64,000 bases of DNA from Psychromarinibacter halotolerans (GCF_029168315.1 NZ_JARGYD010000003.1:310001-374000), one strand, 5' to 3'. Shown: positions 32,501 through 41,768, numbered from the stretch's first letter. The notes: generated by a model from the letters alone, not told the origin. Made by a program: numbers and translations.

Positions 32501-33631
32501 GTGAAACGGGGACAGGGACAGCCCGCGTTGTGGCGACTGGACGACGGAGAGGCGCCGCGCGGGCCGCACGTCGCGCTTGTGCCCGGCGCCGACACGCCGT
32601 TGCTGCCAGTCGATCTGCCCGACACGCTGAAAGGCATCGCGCGCGAGCGCGTCGGCCGTCGGCTGCTGGCCGAGGCGCTGGGACTGCCCTCTGAGACGGT
32701 CGAGATCCGGCCCTGCCTGCGCACCGCCTCTGGCTGGGACCGCGCCGTGGTCGCGGATGCCGGCCAGCTTGCGGACTGGCGGTCGCGGCTGATGCCCGGT
32801 TGCACCGCGCTGTTGCCCGACTTTGCCGCCCTGCCCTGCCACGCCCGCGTCTGGACCGTCTTGGTCGAGGACGGCATGGTCCGCGCCCGGCTGGGCGAAA
32901 CGGACGGCTTCAGCGCGGAACCCGACCTTGCCGCGTTGCTGCTGGCGGATGCCGCGCCGCCCGAAGCGGTGCTGCGCCTTGGCGCCCCGGATGCCGCCGT
33001 CGACGCCGCCATCGCCGCGATCGGCGTGCCGGTCCACCACGACGCCGCCGCGCTGCAGGCTGCGGGCAACGCCGCACCCTTGGGCTGGGCCCAAGCGACG
33101 GCCGGGCTGGACCTGATGACCCCACCGCAGGCCGGCTTCGACCGGATCCGCGCCCGCTTGCGCAGGTGGGCCGCCCCCGCAGTGGCGGCGGCGCTGGCGC
33201 TTGCGGTCTGGCTGGGCGGCATCGCGTGGGAAACCGCAGACCTTGCCGCCCGCGCCCGCGCCGCTCAGGACGATACGATGGCTATGGTGCGCACGCATTT
33301 CGTGCCCAGCGGCCCGATCCTCGACATCCGCGCGCAGGTCGAGCGCGCATTGGCCGAGGCCGCCGCACCCGATGCGCCGGACCCCGACGCGCTGTTGCTG
33401 TTCCAGACCGCCGCTCCGTGGCTGACCGGTGATGGCATCGAGTTGCAGTCAATCGCGTGGCAACCCGAAACCGGTCTGGTCGCGTCCATCGCCCTTCGTG
33501 ATTTCGCCACGCTGGAACAGATCGTGGCCGACCTGCAGTCCGCCGGGTTCGAGGTCGAGCAGCAGGACACCGGCGTGCGGTCCGGCGGTGGCGTCTCGGC
33601 CCGACTGCGGCTGGACCCGGCGGGGGCATGA
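32501..33631 (+). CDS. gspL: Type II secretion inner-membrane protein GspL
   Basis: 376 residues from a GTG start with ACGGAGAACACGC upstream. The N-terminal cytoplasmic domain (actin-like, about 1-220) is divergent, starting LVPGADTPLLPVDLP and continuing with a leucine-rich core. A single transmembrane helix (AAPAVAAALALAVWLGGIAW) is near residue 235. A periplasmic ferredoxin-like domain ends at RLRLDPAGA. GspL links the ATPase GspE to GspM and the pseudopilus. The assignment rests on layout and position more than on strong motifs. It overlaps gspM by 4 bp. Confidence 0.82.
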   Translation: MKRGQGQPALWRLDDGEAPRGPHVALVPGADTPLLPVDLPDTLKGIARERVGRRLLAEALGLPSETVEIRPCLRTASGWDRAVVADAGQLADWRSRLMPGCTALLPDFAALPCHARVWTVLVEDGMVRARLGETDGFSAEPDLAALLLADAAPPEAVLRLGAPDAAVDAAIAAIGVPVHHDAAALQAAGNAAPLGWAQATAGLDLMTPPQAGFDRIRARLRRWAAPAVAAALALAVWLGGIAWETADLAARARAAQDDTMAMVRTHFVPSGPILDIRAQVERALAEAAAPDAPDPDALLLFQTAAPWLTGDGIELQSIAWQPETGLVASIALRDFATLEQIVADLQSAGFEVEQQDTGVRSGGGVSARLRLDPAGA

Positions 33632-34125
33632 CGATGGACCGTATCAGCTATCGCCTGTCGCAGCTTTCGGATCGCGAACGCATCCTGCTTGCCCTACTTG
33701 CGGCGGTGATCGTGCCGCTGGCCGTGCTGTTCCTTGTCGCGATGCCCCTGCTTGGCGCCCGGGCCGAGGCCCGCGCCGACGTGGCCGAAGCCGAGACGCT
33801 GCGCGACTGGGTTGCCGCCCGCGTGACCGACCTGCCTCCATCCGGCCTGAGCGATGCGGGCCTGCCCGACACCGCCCCCCCGATGGGTCTGAGCGCGCTG
33901 GAACAAAGCCTTGTCGCCGCCGGGCTGCGCGACAGCGTCACGGAACTTGCCAACCGCGATGGCGGCGGCATCGAACTTGGCTTCGGCCCGGTGCCTTTCA
34001 CCGATCTCATCGCGTGGCTCGCCAACGTCGCACCCGGCTGGGGCTATGACGTAGCGGCGTTCCGGCTAGAGCGCGATACGCCCGGCCTTGCCCGCGCCGC
34101 GTTTTCGCTGGAGCCCACGGAATGA
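33628..34125 (+). CDS. gspM: Type II secretion inner-membrane protein GspM
   Basis: 165 residues with an N-terminal cytoplasmic stub (MDRISYRLSQLSDRERI) and one transmembrane helix (LLALLAAVIVPLAVLFLVAM). A periplasmic ferredoxin-like domain follows, including ALEQSLVAAGLRDSV and PFTDLIAWLANVAPGWGYDV. GspM partners GspL in the inner-membrane platform. It overlaps gspL and gspN by 4 bp each (ATGA), showing tight coupling. Confidence 0.85.
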   Translation: MTMDRISYRLSQLSDRERILLALLAAVIVPLAVLFLVAMPLLGARAEARADVAEAETLRDWVAARVTDLPPSGLSDAGLPDTAPPMGLSALEQSLVAAGLRDSVTELANRDGGGIELGFGPVPFTDLIAWLANVAPGWGYDVAAFRLERDTPGLARAAFSLEPTE

Positions 34126-34856
34126 GGACGCTTGTCCTTCTGGTCATTTTCGTCGTGGGCCTGCTGGCGGCGCTGGCGTGGCAAGGGCGGATGCACCACC
34201 TGCGGTCGGCCACGGCGCTTCCCGGATGGACCGACGCGATTACCCCGGACTCGACCGTTCGCCGAGGCACCGCGATCCTTCCCGAAGAAGTGCCGGTCGC
34301 CGGTCTCAGGCTGTCATGGATCGCGCGGCTACCCGACAGCAGCGGCTGGCAATGGGACGTCCGGCTGCACGGCACCGACATCGACGCGTCGGCGCGGGTG
34401 GCGGTGCCGTTCTGGCCCACGCCGCTGCGCGCCCGGATCACCGACGGCCATATGCCGGTCGCCGCGCTGGCCCCGGGTGTCGTCGGCCTGACCGGCGACA
34501 TAAGCGGCGCGATCGGCGTGGTCGACCTCGGCGGGACGGCGGATGCCCCTGTGGTGACGGGCGAGATCACCGCCCAAGCGGTCGGCATCAGCATCGCCGG
34601 AACCGATCTTGGCGACGGCCCGCTGCGCGCCACGCTTGCCGAAAACGGCAGCTGGACCGCCGAACTTGCCCTTCCCGACGGCGCAGCCCCCGTCGAGGCG
34701 GAAGCCGAAGGTACGATAGACAGCGATATCGTGACCTATGTCGTGCGGATCGAGGACACCGGCGCGCTTCCCTCGGAAATGGTCGCGATCCTCGACCGGG
34801 TCGGTCGCCCAGAGGGCAGCGGATGGGTGATCGAGGGATCGCAAGCCACACGCTGA
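34122..34856 (+). CDS. gspN: Type II secretion protein GspN
   Basis: 244 residues with an N-terminal transmembrane helix (TLVLLVIFVVGLLAALAWQG). The periplasmic beta-rich domain contains LRLSWIARLPDSSGWQWDVR, TPLRARITDGHMPVAALAPG and the GspN-like segments that follow. GspN is present in only some type II systems and is often dispensable; it is a minor inner-membrane component. It overlaps gspM by 4 bp, and an 87-bp gap leads to gspC. Confidence 0.8.
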   Translation: MRTLVLLVIFVVGLLAALAWQGRMHHLRSATALPGWTDAITPDSTVRRGTAILPEEVPVAGLRLSWIARLPDSSGWQWDVRLHGTDIDASARVAVPFWPTPLRARITDGHMPVAALAPGVVGLTGDISGAIGVVDLGGTADAPVVTGEITAQAVGISIAGTDLGDGPLRATLAENGSWTAELALPDGAAPVEAEAEGTIDSDIVTYVVRIEDTGALPSEMVAILDRVGRPEGSGWVIEGSQATR

Positions 34857-34943
34857 GCGGGAATGGCCCCAAGCCGCAAACGATGATAGACATGAAATCG
34901 CCGGTTTCCTAATGCATTGGCGGACCCCGGAGCCGTTTCAGCC

Positions 34944-35810
34944 ATGACCGTCCTGTCGAACATCGCACTGTATGCCTCTGTCGCCGCGCTTGGCGTGACG
35001 GCGGGCGGCGTCGCGCTGACCGCGACAGCCCCGGAACCAACCAGTTTCGTAGCGCCTGAACCGGCGGGCGTTGCGGTCGAACTGGCGGCGGCGCCGACCC
35101 TGTCGCCGCAGTGGCCCGAGGTGTTCGGCACGGTGCCGCCCCCGGCGCCGGACCCCGAGCCTGCCCCGGAACTCGTCGCCGCACCGGCGCCTGAACCAGC
35201 GCCGCAACCAGCCCCCGAACCCGAACCGGAAATCCGCTATGACTATATCCTCGCCGGCATCGTCGCGGGCGACCGCGAAGGCTGGGCGCTTGTGTCGGCC
35301 GGTGGCTTGCAACAGCTGATCCGGGTCGGCGACGAACTGGACGGCGGCGAGATCGTCGAACGGATCGACGACAAGGGCGTCTGGATCACATGGCGCGGAC
35401 TGCCACAGCTGATCCCGGTGTACCGCACCGACAGCAGCCTGTTCATGACGATCACGCCCACAGAACCTGCTGCGCCCCCAGAGACGCTGGGAGAGGTCGA
35501 CGTGACCATCGAACGAATGGATCGCCGGTTTCTGCAGCGCACCTTCGAGGCCGCCGGACGCCTTGTGATGACCGACGAAGACGACGGAACCAGTGCGCTG
35601 GATGTTGTCTGGATACGACAGGGCGAGCTTTATGAGCGCATCGGACTGCGCACAGGCGATAAAATCTTGCGCATCAATGGGTCGATGGTGGAGAATCCAG
35701 ACCTGCTGGCACATCTGCCAGACGCCATAACGCAAGGCGGGACCATCGACCTTGAAATCCTTCGCGATGGAACCCGCCAGATCATAAAGGTCAACCTTGG
35801 GCAAGGTTAG
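34944..35810 (+). CDS. gspC: Type II secretion GspC with PDZ domain
   Basis: 288 residues from the ATG at 34944 (MTVLSNIALYASVAALGV); an upstream in-frame TTG at 34917 is less likely. An N-terminal transmembrane helix is followed by a long Pro/Ala/Glu linker, the HR domain and a PDZ domain. The HR domain includes YILAGIVAGDREGWALVSAG, IRVGDELDGGEIVERIDDKG and ITWRGLPQLIPV. The PDZ domain includes YERIGLRTGDKILRINGSMV. GspC connects the inner-membrane platform to the secretin and helps select substrates. It overlaps gspD by 14 bp. Here it follows gspN instead of leading the operon. Confidence 0.9.
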   Translation: MTVLSNIALYASVAALGVTAGGVALTATAPEPTSFVAPEPAGVAVELAAAPTLSPQWPEVFGTVPPPAPDPEPAPELVAAPAPEPAPQPAPEPEPEIRYDYILAGIVAGDREGWALVSAGGLQQLIRVGDELDGGEIVERIDDKGVWITWRGLPQLIPVYRTDSSLFMTITPTEPAAPPETLGEVDVTIERMDRRFLQRTFEAAGRLVMTDEDDGTSALDVVWIRQGELYERIGLRTGDKILRINGSMVENPDLLAHLPDAITQGGTIDLEILRDGTRQIIKVNLGQG

Positions 35811-37728
35811 CAGAGCAGTCCTTGTCGCCCTCGCGCTGATATGCGCAACGCTTTCGACCGCACGTGCCCAGATCGCTCTCGACCTTCGGGACGCCGATCT
35901 GCGCAGCTTCGTCGAAATCGTAGCAGAGGCGACCAACAGGAACTTCACCCTGGACGCGCGCGTGCAGGGCACCGTGACCGTGATCGCACCGGGCACGGTG
36001 GATTCCGCCGCGCTGTACGAAGTCTTCCTCAACGTGCTGGAACTTAACCGGCTGACCATCATCGAGGGTCAGCAGGTCGACCGCATCGTGCCGCTGGACC
36101 TTGCCCGCGAATTGGCGCCCGGCGAACGGGTTCGGACCGCTGGCGGCGCGTTCGAGACGCGCGTCTTCGCGATCCGCAACATCCCGCTGCCGCAGGTGGT
36201 CGACGTCATCCGCCCGCTGCTTCCGGCAGAGGCGGTGGTGTCCACCATCGACCAGTCCAGCCTTCTGGTCATCTCGGACCGGCGCGAAAACATCGACCGC
36301 ATCGACCGGCTGATCAACCAGCTTGACCGACCGGCAGGCCAGACGATCGAAACGATCCGGCTTAGCCATTCCATCGCGACCGAGATCCTTGCAACGCTGC
36401 AATCGCTGGACATCGTGCCGCCCGGCGGCAGCTTGTCCGCCGACCAGCGGTCGAACGCCATCGTGGTGTCCGGCAACGACGAATTCCGCAGCCGCATCCG
36501 GCAGGTGGTGACCCAGCTCGACACGCCGCAACGGTCCGTCTCGACCGCCGTCGTCTCGTTGAACTACGCCGACGCGGTGGAACTGGAATCGGTCATCGCC
36601 CGGTCGGTTCTGGCCGGCGCGCAGGATCAGCCGGGCGAGGTGACCATCGTCGCCGAGCCGCAGACCAACTCGCTGCTGATCACCGCCCCCGCCGACCGCA
36701 TCGGCACCATCACCGCCGCGATCCGCCGACTGGACCAGCGTCCCAGCCAGGTGCTGGTCGAAGCGGTCATCTTCGAGCTTTCGGTGCAGACCCTGTCGGA
36801 CCTGTCGGCCCAGTTCGGCGCGCTTTTGAACAACGCGCTGTTCGGCGGGGCCGAGTTTTCGATCGGCGGCCGCCCGTCGCTGACCTCGCTGGTGTCCGCC
36901 GCCATCGACGGCAACGTGCTTAGCCCCGGTCAGGGCGGTGTGCTTGGCGTCGGACGGCAGAACGGCGACGACGGCTTCCTCGGGTTCATCACCGCGCTGA
37001 CCGGATCGACTTCGGCCCGGCTGCTGTCGACCCCCTCGGTGCTGACCCTGAACAACACAGAGGCCGAGATCGTCGTGGCGCAGTCGGTGCCCTTCGTCAC
37101 CGGCAGCTATTCCACCGTCGGCGACAGCGCCCTGCCCGACCAGCCGTTCCAGACCATCGAACGCGAGGACGTCGGCCTGACCCTGCGCGTCACCCCGCAG
37201 ATCACCGGCGATGCGACGGTGCGGATGTCGATCGAACAAGAGGTCTCGAACCTTACCAATTCGACCTCTGCAGCGGGGGGCGAGATCACCTCGAAGCGGA
37301 CGCTGAACACCAACGTGCTTGTCGGCGACGGCCGCGTCATCATGCTGGGCGGTCTGCTGGAAAACGGCTCTGGCGCCCAGAACCAGGGCGTGCCGGGCCT
37401 GAAGGACCTGCCACTGTTCGGCAACCTGTTCCGGGGCCGTTCGGTTAACCGCGATCAGCGCGTGCTGCTTTTGCTGCTGCGCCCCCGCGTCGTGCACAAC
37501 GACGAGGACGCACACCGCCTGACCGCCGAACTGGCGCTGGACGCCCGGCGCGCGTCGGACGCGATCAAGCCGAACCCGGACGACCGCTATCCGAACATGC
37601 CGCCCTCCAGCTTTCCGTTCGACGGCGCCAACCTGAACCAGCCGTTCGACGCAGGCTTCATCGACCCCTACGCGCGCACCCGCACCTTCCCGCCGCTGCC
37701 GTCGCGGCTGGAATTCAACGCGCCGTAA
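35797..37728 (+). CDS. gspD: Type II secretion outer-membrane secretin GspD
   Basis: 643 residues. The only plausible start is the TTG at 35797 inside the end of gspC. It gives signal peptide MGKVSRAVLVALALICATLS ending near ARA/QIALDL. The N0 domain (LRDADLRSFVEIVAEATNRN) and repeated N1-N3 domains (VVDVIRPLLPAEAVVSTIDQ; LVISDRRENIDRIDRLINQL; ILATLQSLDIVPPGGSLSAD) come first. The secretin core holds VLVEAVIFELSVQTLSDLSA, SVLTLNNTEAEIVVAQSVPF and MLGGLLENGSGAQNQGVPG. It forms the outer-membrane channel. It probably needs a pilotin, which I do not see in the window. Confidence 0.95.
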   Translation: MGKVSRAVLVALALICATLSTARAQIALDLRDADLRSFVEIVAEATNRNFTLDARVQGTVTVIAPGTVDSAALYEVFLNVLELNRLTIIEGQQVDRIVPLDLARELAPGERVRTAGGAFETRVFAIRNIPLPQVVDVIRPLLPAEAVVSTIDQSSLLVISDRRENIDRIDRLINQLDRPAGQTIETIRLSHSIATEILATLQSLDIVPPGGSLSADQRSNAIVVSGNDEFRSRIRQVVTQLDTPQRSVSTAVVSLNYADAVELESVIARSVLAGAQDQPGEVTIVAEPQTNSLLITAPADRIGTITAAIRRLDQRPSQVLVEAVIFELSVQTLSDLSAQFGALLNNALFGGAEFSIGGRPSLTSLVSAAIDGNVLSPGQGGVLGVGRQNGDDGFLGFITALTGSTSARLLSTPSVLTLNNTEAEIVVAQSVPFVTGSYSTVGDSALPDQPFQTIEREDVGLTLRVTPQITGDATVRMSIEQEVSNLTNSTSAAGGEITSKRTLNTNVLVGDGRVIMLGGLLENGSGAQNQGVPGLKDLPLFGNLFRGRSVNRDQRVLLLLLRPRVVHNDEDAHRLTAELALDARRASDAIKPNPDDRYPNMPPSSFPFDGANLNQPFDAGFIDPYARTRTFPPLPSRLEFNAP

Positions 37729-37732
37729 GCAT

Positions 37733-37786
37733 CTTTGGTCTGAAAATATCCCCGCCGGAGGCACCAGAATTTTCGCGAAAATTCTG
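37733..37786. repeat. Intergenic hairpin repeat between gspD and gspE
   Basis: The run tttggtctgaaaatatcc matches the leading boundary of the repeat at 19984. It ends in a perfect 22-bp palindrome at 37765-37786 (arms CAGAATTTTCG and CGAAAATTCTG). It could separate gspE-gspF expression from the upstream genes, or stabilise the mRNA. Confidence 0.6.
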
Positions 37787-37829
37787 TTCCCCCTCGCCTA
37801 GCGCGCCGCGCCTGCGGTAAAGTCCCGAC

Positions 37830-39260
37830 ATGGCCGACCTGCCCTTCGTCTTTGCCCGCGACCAGCAGCTAGTACTGCAAGGCGACCGCCTGCTGTGCGG
37901 CCCCGGCGCCACCGCGTTCGGCCTGCGCGAGGCCCGCCGCCGGATGCGCCGCCCGCTTGCCGTCGAAACGCTGGACGCCGCCGCCTTCGATGCGCTGCTG
38001 AACGCGCACTATCGGCAGGGCGCCGAGGATGGTGAAGCCGACCTGTCTTTCGACCTTGAAACCCGCAACGGTCCCGGGCTGCGCGACCTGCTGGAAGACG
38101 CGACCGAGGCACCGGTGATCGAACTGGTGAACCAGCTGTTGCGCCGCACCGTCCGCGCCACGGCATCGGACCTGCATGTCGAACCGCACGAAGGCGGGCT
38201 GCGGGCGCGGGTCCGTGTCGACGGCATGCTGCGCAGCGTCATGGACCGCGACGACGTGCCGGTGAAACGCGTGGTGTCGCGGCTAAAGGTGATGGCCGGG
38301 CTCGACACCTCGGAAACCCGCCTGCCGCAGGACGGACGCATCGGCCTGCGCTATGGCGGGCGCGACATCGACGTGCGTATCTCTACCCTGCCCGGCCAGT
38401 TCGGCGAACGCGTGGTGCTGCGGATGCTGGACCGGCACTCGGGCCTGTTGCCGCTGGACGCGCTGGGGCTGAAACCCGCGCAAGAGGCCGTGCTGCGCCG
38501 CCTTGCCGACCGTCCCGACGGGATCGTGCTGGCGACCGGGCCGACCGGATCGGGCAAGACCACCACGCTGTACTCGCTGTTGCAGCTTGCGGACCACGGG
38601 CGGCGCAACATCGTCACGGTCGAGGACCCGATCGAGTATCACCTGCCCGGCATCAGCCAGACCCAGACCAACGCCGAGATCGGCATGACCTTCGCCGCCG
38701 GGCTGCGCGCCACGCTGCGGCAGGACCCCGACGTGATCCTTGTCGGAGAGATCCGCGACGGCGAGACGGCGCAGGTCGCCGCACAGGCGTCGCTGACCGG
38801 GCATCTTGTCTTCTCGTCGCTGCACGCGAACAACTCGGTCGCCGCCGTCACCCGGCTGCGCGACCTTGGGCTGGACAACTACCTGATCGCCGCGACCCTG
38901 CGCGGCATCCTTGCGCAGCGCCTTTTGCGGCGGCTGTGCACCTGCGCCACCACGGCGCCAACGACCCCCGACGAAGCCGCCCTGTTCCGCGCCGCCGGGC
39001 TGGAGCCGCCCGAAACCCTGCGCCACGCCGATGGCTGCGACACCTGCGGCGGCACCGGCTTTGCCGGGCGGCAAGGCGTGTTCGAGATCGTCGAGGTCGA
39101 CGAGGCGCTGTCGGCCCGGATCGGCGAGAACGCCAGCGAACTGGAGCTGCGCAAGATGGCGATCCCGAAGGACGGTTCGCTTCTGGCGCAGGGCCTTGCG
39201 CTGGCGGCAGAAGGCGCGACCAGCCTTGCCGAGGTCCGCCGAGTTCTGGGCGACCTCTAG
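37830..39260 (+). CDS. gspE: Type II secretion ATPase GspE
   Basis: 476 residues. The N-terminal region contacts GspL. The secretion-ATPase core has ASDLHVEPHEGGLRARVRVD, Walker A TGPTGSGKTTTLYSLL at about residue 236, the Asp box TVEDPIEYHLPGISQTQ, Walker B VILVGEIRDGETA and the His box TGHLVFSSLHANNS. The zinc-binding cysteines are present (CTC, then CDTCGGTG). It is a cytosolic hexamer driving pseudopilus assembly. Its TAG stop shares one base with the GTG start of gspF. Confidence 0.95.
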   Translation: MADLPFVFARDQQLVLQGDRLLCGPGATAFGLREARRRMRRPLAVETLDAAAFDALLNAHYRQGAEDGEADLSFDLETRNGPGLRDLLEDATEAPVIELVNQLLRRTVRATASDLHVEPHEGGLRARVRVDGMLRSVMDRDDVPVKRVVSRLKVMAGLDTSETRLPQDGRIGLRYGGRDIDVRISTLPGQFGERVVLRMLDRHSGLLPLDALGLKPAQEAVLRRLADRPDGIVLATGPTGSGKTTTLYSLLQLADHGRRNIVTVEDPIEYHLPGISQTQTNAEIGMTFAAGLRATLRQDPDVILVGEIRDGETAQVAAQASLTGHLVFSSLHANNSVAAVTRLRDLGLDNYLIAATLRGILAQRLLRRLCTCATTAPTTPDEAALFRAAGLEPPETLRHADGCDTCGGTGFAGRQGVFEIVEVDEALSARIGENASELELRKMAIPKDGSLLAQGLALAAEGATSLAEVRRVLGDL

Positions 39261-40471
39261 TGCAGCCCTTCGCCTACGTCGCCTATACCGCGAAAGGCCA
39301 GCGCCGGACCGGGACGCTGGTCGCGGATTCCGAGAAGGCGGCCTTCGACGCGTTGAAGGCACAGGGCCTGATGGCCTCGGAGATCGAAGCGCGGGCCGAC
39401 ACTGGCCCCAACCGGACAGCCCGCCGCGGGGCACGGCTGGACGCCGACGAACGCGCGCTGTTCACCCGCCAGATGGCGGTGTTGCTGGCCGCCGATCTGC
39501 CGGTCGAAAAGGCGCTGGACGCCGTCATAGAAAGTGACGGGTCGAAGGCGATGCAGGCCTTCGCCGCGCAACTGAAGGCGGCCACGCTGGAAGGCTACCC
39601 GCTGTCGGACGCCATCGAGACCAGCCGCGCCGGGTTCGCGCCCTACTACGCGTCCAGCCTTCGGGCAGGTGAAGGATCGGGCGAACTGGCGGCGGTGTTC
39701 GGCGGGCTGGCCGACTATCTGGAAGCGCAAGGCGCGAACCGCGCGGAAATCGCGACGGCGCTGGTTTATCCCGGCTTCGTCGCCGCCGTGTCGCTGGTGG
39801 TCTGCGCCATTCTCGTGACGACGGTCGCGCCTGAATTGGTCGGGATGTTCGAAGTCACCGGCCAGCCGCTGCCCGGCATTACGCGAACGGTGCTGGCCGT
39901 ATCAGGCTGGATCGAAACGCACTGGATCGGCCTGTCCGCCGCGTTGGTCGCCGCGGTGCTGGCCGTGGTTGCCGCATGGCGCGTCCCGTCCAGCCGCGAC
40001 CGGATGCGGCGCGCCGGGCTGAAGGTGCCGGTGTTCGGACGGCTGAAGCGGATGGCCATCGCGGCACAGTACCTGCGGACCCTGTCGGTCGTGCTGGGCA
40101 GCCGCCAGACCGCGCTGAACGCGGCCACGGGGGCGGCAGAGGTCGTCGATGTGTCGACCCACCGCGCCGAGGCCGACGCGGTCGTCACCGCCGTCCGGCA
40201 GGGCGAAAGCCTTGGCGCGGCGCTGCGGCGGCTTCCGATCCTGCCTCCGGTCGCGCTGCAACTGATCCGCGTCGGAGAAGACTCGGCCCGGCTGGCCCCG
40301 ATGGCCGAACGCGCCGCGATCCTTGTCGAGACGTGGCTGGCGAACGACCGCAAGCGGCTGGCCGCGATCCTTGACCCGGTGCTGATGATGGTGGTCGGCG
40401 GCTTCGTCCTGATCGTCGTGCTGGCGGTGCTGTTGCCGATCTTCGACCTGCAATCGGCGGTGATGCAGTAA
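39260..40471 (+). CDS. gspF: Type II secretion inner-membrane platform protein GspF
   Basis: 403 residues from the GTG at 39260 (VQPFAYVAYTAKGQRRTGTL), fused to the gspE stop as TAGTG. The frame extends further upstream only as gspE antiframe. Two cytoplasmic GspF domains (FTRQMAVLLAADLPVEKALD; AQYLRTLSVVLGSRQTALNA) flank three transmembrane segments (PGFVAAVSLVVCAILVTTVA; LSAALVAAVLAVVAAW; VLMMVVGGFVLIVVLAVLLP). The conserved IGEDS-like box appears as LIRVGEDSARL. It is the last gene of the gsp operon; no gspO prepilin peptidase follows. Confidence 0.94.
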   Translation: MQPFAYVAYTAKGQRRTGTLVADSEKAAFDALKAQGLMASEIEARADTGPNRTARRGARLDADERALFTRQMAVLLAADLPVEKALDAVIESDGSKAMQAFAAQLKAATLEGYPLSDAIETSRAGFAPYYASSLRAGEGSGELAAVFGGLADYLEAQGANRAEIATALVYPGFVAAVSLVVCAILVTTVAPELVGMFEVTGQPLPGITRTVLAVSGWIETHWIGLSAALVAAVLAVVAAWRVPSSRDRMRRAGLKVPVFGRLKRMAIAAQYLRTLSVVLGSRQTALNAATGAAEVVDVSTHRAEADAVVTAVRQGESLGAALRRLPILPPVALQLIRVGEDSARLAPMAERAAILVETWLANDRKRLAAILDPVLMMVVGGFVLIVVLAVLLPIFDLQSAVMQ

Positions 40472-40474
40472 CGG

Positions 40475-41332
40475 TCAAAGACCGTGGCTGCGGTCGTAGC
40501 CATTCATCGTCGCGGGCGTCCATCCCTGCAGCGCGCCGCCCGCAGGCTCGAACACCTGGATCAACAGGGGATAGCAGGCAGCGGTGTCGCTGGAATGTTC
40601 GGCGGAACAGTCGCCGCCGGGACAGGCCGACAGCGCGCCCAACAGGTCGATCTCGGCAAAAAACTCTAGGTAATCGCCGGGCCGCACCGGGCTGGCCTTC
40701 ATGAAGTATTGCCCCGTGTCGGCAGTGAAACCGGTGCACATGAAGACGTTCAGCACGTCGTGAACCAGCAGCTCGGCCTTTGTCACAGGCATCCCGGTCT
40801 CGGCCGCCAGCGCGCGGGACAGGTTGGAATGGCAGCAGTGGTGATAGTCGTCCCCGGCCAGCAGGTGGTGCGTGTACGGGTCGCAGCGCGTCCCGATGAC
40901 GTCGTGCACGCGCCCGCCGTGCGGGTCGGTGCCGTACCACGCCAGCGTATCCTCGGTGATCGTCGCCATCGGGCGAAGATAGGGAAAGCAGCTCCACAAC
41001 CTGTCGCCGGTGGTGACATGCGTACCGTGCAGGGCGCGGGTCTTGCCCGAGAAGAAGCGTTCCGACAGATCGTTCGCCGCCCACAGGTTCAGGTCCCCGA
41101 CCTGCGGCCCCTGAATCGAGGTGATCCGAAAGAAATGCCCCGCCGGCACCCGGAAGGTTGCGGCCTCGCGGGGGGCGGCAACCGTCTCGGCCACCAGCGT
41201 GGCGCCTTCGCGGGCGCGGGTGTACAGCGCAAGATCCGGCGGCGGCAACGATGTATCGGGATACGCCACGACCGGTGCGATCGCGCGGCGCGCCTCGGCG
41301 TCGGCGGGCGGGTGGCTTTGTCTGTCGGTCAT
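40475..41332 (-). CDS. Urea carboxylase-associated family protein (DUF1989)
   Basis: 285 residues. DUF1989 proteins accompany urea amidolyase, glycine cleavage-like or guanidine-related genes and are of uncertain function. Family stretches are FRVPAGHFFRITSIQGPQVG, DLNLWAANDLSERFFSGKTR, GTRCDPYTHHLLAGDDYHHC, FMCTGFTADTGQYFMKASPV and PGDYLEFFAEIDLLGALSAC. Conserved Cys/His residues (HHCCHSN, CPGGDCSAEH) suggest metal binding. The gene is convergent with gspF (3 bp apart) and no urea genes are nearby. Monocistronic as far as can be seen. Confidence 0.85.
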   Translation of the reverse strand: MTDRQSHPPADAEARRAIAPVVAYPDTSLPPPDLALYTRAREGATLVAETVAAPREAATFRVPAGHFFRITSIQGPQVGDLNLWAANDLSERFFSGKTRALHGTHVTTGDRLWSCFPYLRPMATITEDTLAWYGTDPHGGRVHDVIGTRCDPYTHHLLAGDDYHHCCHSNLSRALAAETGMPVTKAELLVHDVLNVFMCTGFTADTGQYFMKASPVRPGDYLEFFAEIDLLGALSACPGGDCSAEHSSDTAACYPLLIQVFEPAGGALQGWTPATMNGYDRSHGL

Positions 41333-41459
41333 CGCGGTGCCCCTACTGTCCCAAGATCCGGTGTACGGCGCGACAGGACATCCGGCACCGCGTGTTGCGA
41401 GGCCGATCTAGGACGATCCGCCCCGGCGCGTAAAGCACCGGCGCAGATACAAAGGCCGG

Positions 41460-41768
41460 TTAGCCGTCCGCGCGGGACGTCAGCAGAGCAAGCCGGGCAT
41501 CGACAAGCTCGGTGCGGATCCGGTTGATGCGCTTGGCGCGCTTCTCGGTCGTCTCGCAGTCGCGCATCGCCGCCCGCTCGCGCTGGAGCCGGTTCAATTC
41601 CAGCTCCAGTTCGTCTTGCGTGCAGAAGGCGTAGATCGTCTGCCACTGCTCGCGGACAAGGTCGCCGTCGAAGCCTGAAGTCTTTGCCACGGTCCGGGGG
41701 CTCGGAACCAAGGCTGCGCGGCGCGGCAAGAACCGGAACGCGCGAGAGGTTTCTCTGATTGCAATCAT
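41460..41768 (-). CDS. Small charged protein, unknown function
   Basis: About 102 residues from the ATG at 41768 (MIAIRETSRAFRFLPRRAAL); a TTG at 41807 extends the frame but overlaps the apparent ribosome-binding site. The second half is a predicted helix rich in Arg, Glu and Leu (DELELELNRLQRERAAMRDC; EKRAKRINRIRTELVDARLA). It has no signal peptide. No family was recognised. It lies 127 bp upstream of the DUF1989 gene on the same strand. Confidence 0.5.
   Translation of the reverse strand: MIAIRETSRAFRFLPRRAALVPSPRTVAKTSGFDGDLVREQWQTIYAFCTQDELELELNRLQRERAAMRDCETTEKRAKRINRIRTELVDARLALLTSRADG

Noticed and set aside
35791..37764. 657-codon minus-strand frame
   Set aside because: Antisense of gspD; no family features.
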